DNA from: Heterobasidion occidentale
Taxonomy: Eukaryota > Basidiomycota > Agaricomycetes > Russulales > Bondarzewiaceae
DNA: 64,000 nucleotides
Direction of reading: 5' to 3'
Assembly: GCA_039111635.1 (NCBI GenBank)
Contig: JBCAQO010000010.1
Coordinates: 2,108,001 to 2,172,000, forward strand
A model generated the notes under the pieces. The model searched no databases, had not been told where the DNA came from, and saw only the letters and a list, made by a program, of their open reading frames with translations. Each line of letters begins with the position of its first letter. Within the stretch, counting starts at the first letter, position 1. A program made the position numbers and the translations under genes. This document shows positions 59,134-64,000 of the stretch, piece by piece.

Positions 59134-60640
59134 GTTTTTGTGTGAGCGTCAGAGACAACGACGACGGGAGATAGCCTGTTGTAGTTAGGAAGGGGGGGGG
59201 GTTGCCTGGGTGAGGAGTGTATCGATAAACTTAAATGCGAGGCGAGGGCGCTATGTGACACGCGATCTCGGTACTGGTTGTGCGTAGAACAAAATGCGAC
59301 GAGCTTCGGAAAGACGATGAAAGAAGATCAGGATTGAATGGGACGCACGCCTCGCTCGAGGGAGACAACCCGAGACTTTGCCTGATGAGGGTGACGAGGC
59401 CCCTGTGTACATACTATGGACCCACCACAAATGGAAGGCGGATCAACCAAGATAATTTGAAGTAAGACATAGACGGTCAGAATCGTTGTGATAACGGAAG
59501 CGGAAAGCATTTCACAATCGCTCACATTTGACGATGCTGCGAGAAGAGTCGCGCGTGCACCGCGGCGAAGGCGCACTCTTGTGCACCACACCGCACGTTG
59601 GCAGCGTTGGCAGTTCCGAGAGCTTTCCGATCGAGATCGAGCACAGACTCCAAGATCGCAAGCACCGGGAAACCAAAACAGGGTAGCGACCTGTAGCGAC
59701 ACTAAAGTAGAAAACATACCACCATAATATGAAGCGGACGCGTGTTTGTGGGCAGGCAGATTCATATCGAGTGACAGCTGAGTGTAGATTGAGATGGCTG
59801 TATATGCGCGTGGTGCGACAGGCGTAGGACGGTCTCCGCAGCGGACTAGCTCAGGTCGCCGTCAAGATGCAAACAGGTCATTCGCGCAGGATTGGTGACG
59901 GATCTGTGTAGACGCGTTTACATGCACGAGCTGCTCTTCTTTGTAGACTCCTTACAACTCTGACTGTTTGATTATGAGTATCACTACCGTCAGACAGTCC
60001 AATAAGCACCGTGGATTCGATAGCACAGAGAACTCACCAGGGGTCGACGTTCGCGTTGAGGAAAAGACGATCGAGGTGATTGTCAGAGAATAGATACCGT
60101 CCAACTCCGCGCACGATATCTGAAAAAGTCAGACTATTAGGCGCCCGATATCTCTTGCACGCGGCGACGAAGAGCACATCCAAGTACGACGTCGTTCTCC
60201 ATGTCCCTGTGTATCGTTCCAGACAGTGCCTCGGCTTGTTCCAACAATCTGTAAATGTCCTTGACTCGGCTTGTCCCCCGGCAATGTAGCGTTCAAGCTC
60301 CGCACAATGTCTTTCGGAGGGAGAATCACGAGGCGCCTGATATCTGTCTGTGCCGCCGCCGGCGACTGAGCACCACCTGGTCGCAAGGAGATACGACAGG
60401 ATACGACGGGATACGACGCCGGTCACGGTGGCCACATCTATACATCCACTATCATGCGACTCGAGATACGGCACCAGACGGTGCCTTATAGTCAAAAGAT
60501 ATGTAAATGAGGCGCCTTCCTTCATTCCTGATCTCGAGCTTGTTGGACTCTGCGGCTCGCTGCCTTCTCCACGCCGCGTTCGAGGAACCACGACTGCCTG
60601 ACGATCCCGCCTACGAAGTCGAAGAACACGAAAATCCATT
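59134..60640. other. Intergenic region with one weak candidate small ORF
   Basis: A minus-strand frame at 59328-59765 starts MNLPAHKHASASYYGG, next to a good donor-like GTATGT, and later reads SASVITTILTVYVLLQIILV, a hydrophobic helix. It may be a small spliced membrane-protein gene, but the intervening frame is poor and no homologue comes to mind. From 59770 to 60600 nothing coding is convincing; the long minus-strand frames at 60034-60951 are antisense shadows of the permease. Confidence 0.35.
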
Positions 60641-62803
60641 ATGAGCGTCGCCGACATCGAATCCCTCGCCAAATCTCGCAATGCACCTTCCGTTGCTGCG
60701 GTTGGCGATAGCGATGCCCCAGCAAACGCGGTGTCGGACGAGCGCCTGCGCGAGCTGGGATACAAGGCCGAGTTCCGTCGCGAGATGTCGCTGTTCGGCG
60801 TGCTGGGCATCTCGTTCTGCGCGATTGGGATCCTGACGGGCATGAGCAGCGCGTTCCAGACGGGTCTGTTTTCGGGCGGGCCGCTCGGGCTGTTCTGGGG
60901 GTGGAATGTGCGTACCTTTTCCATGCTGAGGCGGTTCGAATCTGTTGACATGTGGGGCTCGCGCTCGGTGTACAGATCTGCAGCTTGTTTATGCTGCTCA
61001 TCGCGCTTTGCTTGGCTGAGATATGCAGCACATAGTACGTTGCTCTTGAAACTCCAGGTAATTGTATTCTGACGACTTCATCCAGTCCAACAATGGGTGG
61101 TCTGTACTTTTGGGTGTGCAAGATGAAGCCCGACGCGCCGTTCCTCGGCTGTAAGCCATCTGCCATGTTTACGTCTAGCTTCCGCCAGCCGCTTACCCGC
61201 ACCAAGTCTGCACAGGCTGGATCTACTCCATCGCGATGGTGTTCACCGGAACGTCGGGAAACCTGAGGTGCGTCATCGCTCTTCGCGCGCGGGGTCCAAA
61301 TTACAGCGCTGAGTCGCCCGCATCGCCTCTAGCGTCGCACTCTACATCGCGTCGCTCGCAGAGGTGGGCCAGGGCCGCACGCTGACGAGGGTAGAGATCG
61401 CGGCCATTGCCTGGGGCGTGAATATACTGTCCGGAATCATGAACACGATCGGAACCAAGGCGATCGGCAACATGAGCTCGTTCAATGTCTGGTGGACGCT
61501 CGGAGGGACGTTCGTCCTCGTCATCACGCTCTTGGTCAAGGCACCCGAGAAGGTATGTCTTGCTTCTTGCCTCGATGCATGTCTCTGACGTCGGCGCCGG
61601 GCAGAACACCGCTAAATTTGTCTTTACGGACTACGAAAAGTGAGTCCTTGCTATAATTTCTCATGCGGACATGTGATACGACGCGTTCAGTTTCACGGGA
61701 TGGGTTCGCGCGGCTTCGTCGTTCTTCTCGGCTTCCTGCAAGCCGTCTATACGCTCGAAGGCTGGTACGTCACACTCAATTTCTGGTATTCATACAACTG
61801 CGTGTGCTAACCAAATCTCCTCAAGTGAGACCGCCGCACAGGTCGCCGAAGAAGCCAAGCGCGCAGAGATCCTTGCCCCCCTCGCGGTCGTCGGCTCCAT
61901 CGTCGGCTCCTGGTTCATCGGGCTCGCGTACATGCTCGCGCTGCTCTTCTCCGTGCAGTCGATCCCGAGCGTGCAGAGCACGATCTACGCCCTGCCCATC
62001 GCACAGCTCTACTACGATGCGGTCGGCAAGCGCCTGACGCTCATGTGCCTCACCGTCATCGCGCTCGCGCAGTTCATGGCGGCTGTGACAGCGTTCACGG
62101 CGAGCTCGCGGCTGTTCTACGCCCTCGCGCGCGACGACGCGTTCCCGCTCAAGGGACGGTTCATGGCGCTCAACCGGTTCCAGGCGCCGTATTGGGGCGT
62201 CTGGCTGTCTGTGCTCGTCGCGAGCATTATACACTGCGCTTACATCGGGTCGGCGATTGCGGTGAGTCCATTCGCACGTCTGGTGTTGCCCAGAGTTCCG
62301 CAGCTGATGCGGGTTGGGCTAGTTCAATGCGATCCTGTCCTCTGCAGCCATTGCCGTCATGCTGAGCTACCTGCAGCCCATCACGATCCGTGTGTTCTGG
62401 CCAGACTCGTAAGACCCCCTTTCACTCTAGACATCCACTTCCTAACTGTCCCGTTCGCTGCTTGTGCCGCTCAGCCTCAAAGAACGAGGCCCGTTCAACC
62501 TGGGAAAGTGGTCTTGGACCATCAACCTGCTCAGCTTTTTGGTGCGTGCCTATCTTTCTCTATTTTTGTGCAGGTCTAGACACGGCTTCTTGTTAGTTCA
62601 CCGTGTTCATTTGCGTGCTGTTCATCCTCCCGACTGCACACCCCGTCAACTCGCAGAACATGAATTACGCCGTCGTCGCCGTGGGGGGGATCCTCATTCT
62701 CGTTGGGCTGACGTGGGTGTTCTGGGGGCGGTATACGTTCAAGGGTCCCGTGCATACGGTAGACGGCCTAGATATGCAAGACTCGGATCGCAAGATGGAG
62801 TGA
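60641..62803 (+). CDS. APC-superfamily amino acid / GABA / choline permease
   Basis: About twelve-helix plasma-membrane transporter of the fungal Uga4/Hnm1/Bat1-like branch. The start at 60641 opens MSVADIESLAKSRNAPS, with DERLRELGYKAEFRREMSLF before the first helices. Exons join GLFWGWN to ICSLFMLLIALCLAEICS (60907 to 60976), then PTMGGLYFWVCKMKPDAPFL, IASLAEVGQGRTLTRVEIAA, NTAKFVFTDYEN, ETAAQVAEEAKRAEILAPLA, SRLFYALARDDAFPLKGRFM and LNRFQAPYWGVWLSV, ending DMQDSDRKME. More than ten short introns are needed. At 61,702-61,704 a run of three Gs puts NFTGW one frame away from GSRGFVVLLGFLQAVYTLEG, which the family requires, so this copy is either disrupted or contains a consensus error. The substrate is uncertain: GABA, choline or amino acids. 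Confidence 0.8.
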
Positions 62804-63504
62804 AGGCTGTTTAGGGACCTCGGGCGAGATACCCTCTAGATCGCCACTCTCGATGCGGAGTGATGGGTGTGAATGGCAGTGGGACTGATGTCCGCACGCT
62901 TGCATTCATGTGTTGTGTAGATTACTTATCATACGCAGTTGGGCGTATTTTTGGCTCCCACGCGGCCGAGGCTGTATGGATCGGGAAGCTGAAGCACAGT
63001 TTGATGGTTCTAGGCTTGACTACGTGGCCAAGACCGCCGAGGGGTCAGTCCATCGACACCGGCTGCTTCTGAATCCTCCCGCACGGTGGGCACGCCCAAC
63101 GGGCACAACAACAATAGAACGACAAAAAAACAGTCCTCATAGCGAGATTGGGTCTCCTGCATGGATCCGCGCGCAGTCGGCGAGGCAGCGGCATTGGGGT
63201 GTGCATCTGGGATCTCGAACGGGATGGCGGCGACGTCGCCTTGGCTTTGGGCCCCGTCCTTCCCCGTAGCATCGAGTGGCTGTGCACGTCTGCTCCACAC
63301 ACTGAAGCGACCGCCACCGCGCCGTAACAGCCAGGCCTGCCACCCAATCCCACAGCCTATATAACCCCGCGCCTCCCGTGTCCCATACACGCTCTGTATA
63401 ACTCCACCGCCCTATCCCACAATTCGCCCGCTTCATCATCTACCCGCACCCCCGCTGCCTCGACCACATCCCCTGTCTCCTGACGTTATCGCGCACCCCC
63501 AAAC
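62804..63504. other. Intergenic region between permease and phosphatase
   Basis: About 700 bp. The first half is the permease 3' flank. The second half is a pyrimidine-rich promoter for the phosphatase with a CCAAT-type pentamer near 63343 and a TATA box. Open frames on the minus strand (63010-63440) are unsupported. Confidence 0.5.
63358..63364 (+). promoter_or_regulatory. TATA box of the phosphatase gene
   Basis: TATATAA lies 141 bp upstream of the start codon at 63505, followed by a C/T-rich leader (63380-63500) typical of fungal core promoters. Confidence 0.55.
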
Positions 63505-64000
63505 ATGACCTACCCCTCTGAACCCCCAGCCTCCTCCACCGCGCTCCAATTCGCCATCAACGCCCTCCCCAGCCTCACGCGCCCGCGCCCGCTAACCTCC
63601 ATCTGCCCGCGCCCCATCCCAAACTCCTACTGGGCCACCCCGCTGCTGCTCGCGTGCGAGTATCCATGGTCGCCGTACTGCTCCCGCCCGACGCAAAAGC
63701 TCGACATCCTCCTCCAGGCGGGCGTGCGCACCTTCATCGACCTCACCGAGTCCGGCGAGCTCTCGCCCTATGCCCCACACCTCGCCTCCCGCGTCGCGCA
63801 GGCGAACATCGACGCCGACGCGGTCGAGTACCACAGCTTCCCGATCCACGACCGCTCGCTGCCCGAGTCCGTCGAGTACGTCTACCGGATCCTCGAGGTC
63901 CTGCGGGACAACGAGCGCCGCGGGCGCATCACGGCCGTGCACTGCCGCGGCGGGATCGGCCGCACGGGGCTCGTCGTCGGCTGCTGGCTCGTCGAGAGCG
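63505..64000 (+). CDS. Dual-specificity / tyrosine-type phosphatase (partial, runs off the window)
   Basis: The start at 63505 opens MTYPSEPPASSTALQFAINA. One uninterrupted exon gives 165 residues to the window edge. It contains IPNSYWATPLLLACEYPWSP, FIDLTESGELSPYAPHL, the general-acid loop FPIHDRSLPESVEYVYRIL (Asp near residue 116), and the signature HCRGGIGRTG with nucleophile Cys147 and the Arg. This matches Cys-based protein phosphatases of the dual-specificity or kinase-associated type. The C-terminus lies beyond base 64000. The substrate is unknown; the active site is complete, so activity is expected. Codon usage is strongly C-ending, like its GC-rich neighbours. Confidence 0.85.
   Translation, partial: MTYPSEPPASSTALQFAINALPSLTRPRPLTSICPRPIPNSYWATPLLLACEYPWSPYCSRPTQKLDILLQAGVRTFIDLTESGELSPYAPHLASRVAQANIDADAVEYHSFPIHDRSLPESVEYVYRILEVLRDNERRGRITAVHCRGGIGRTGLVVGCWLVES

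Noticed and set aside
60034..60951. 305-codon minus-strand frame
   Set aside because: Its 3' half covers the promoter and its 5' half is antisense to permease exon 1; no coherent protein.

Overview
The window reads as nuclear DNA of a filamentous basidiomycete, most likely an agaricomycete (mushroom or bracket fungus). Genes are dense, short and interrupted by many 45-110 nt introns with GTRNGY-type donors. The gene set fits: a Clp1 (clampless-1)-like regulator, an F-box pair, a HeLo-like/STAND N-terminal domain protein, and fungal Tof1, Lcb1, Atg1, Sfm1 and Pho13 homologues. No rRNA, tRNA, CRISPR or intact mobile element was recognised. Functional names rest on reading the translated exons by eye; no database search was possible.

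Layout. 1-6.5 kb: a coding-like scrap, a Pho13-type HAD phosphatase (minus) and a divergent transaldolase-family protein whose Schiff-base lysine is serine (minus). 6.5-12.7 kb: a GC-rich, repeat-laden stretch with no gene I can defend. 12.7-20.8 kb: a bZIP transcription factor with a His/Gln tract and a Tof1/Timeless replication-fork protein (both minus). 22.4-26.5 kb: a PBDC1/YPL225W-type protein, then an F-box gene with its decayed tandem copy. 26.7-32.9 kb: serine palmitoyltransferase subunit LCB1, a divergently transcribed coiled-coil protein, and a short-chain dehydrogenase. 34.1-37.2 kb: a Clp1-like gene and an unrecognised basic protein. 37.7-42.2 kb: two tandem secreted alginate-lyase-fold enzymes, probably GPI-anchored. 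42.8-51.7 kb: a PAP2-family membrane protein, the SPOUT arginine methyltransferase SFM1 and the autophagy kinase ATG1 (all minus). 52.4-55.5 kb: a small unknown gene divergent from a single-pass membrane protein. 56.8-64 kb: mitochondrial ribosomal protein bL28m, the HeLo-like protein, an APC-family amino acid/choline permease and the start of a dual-specificity phosphatase cut by the window edge.

The genes do not form one pathway; most are ordinary housekeeping loci. The points of interest are structural: an 11-nt microexon, four introns that appear to start with GC instead of GT, loss of catalytic residues in the transaldolase-like gene and in one lyase copy, a damaged splice donor in the HeLo-like gene, and six places where an otherwise clear gene changes frame, mostly at short repeats. 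The last may be consensus errors, so coding calls there are given as spans with uncertain internal structure.

CDS coordinates run from start codon to stop codon and include introns.
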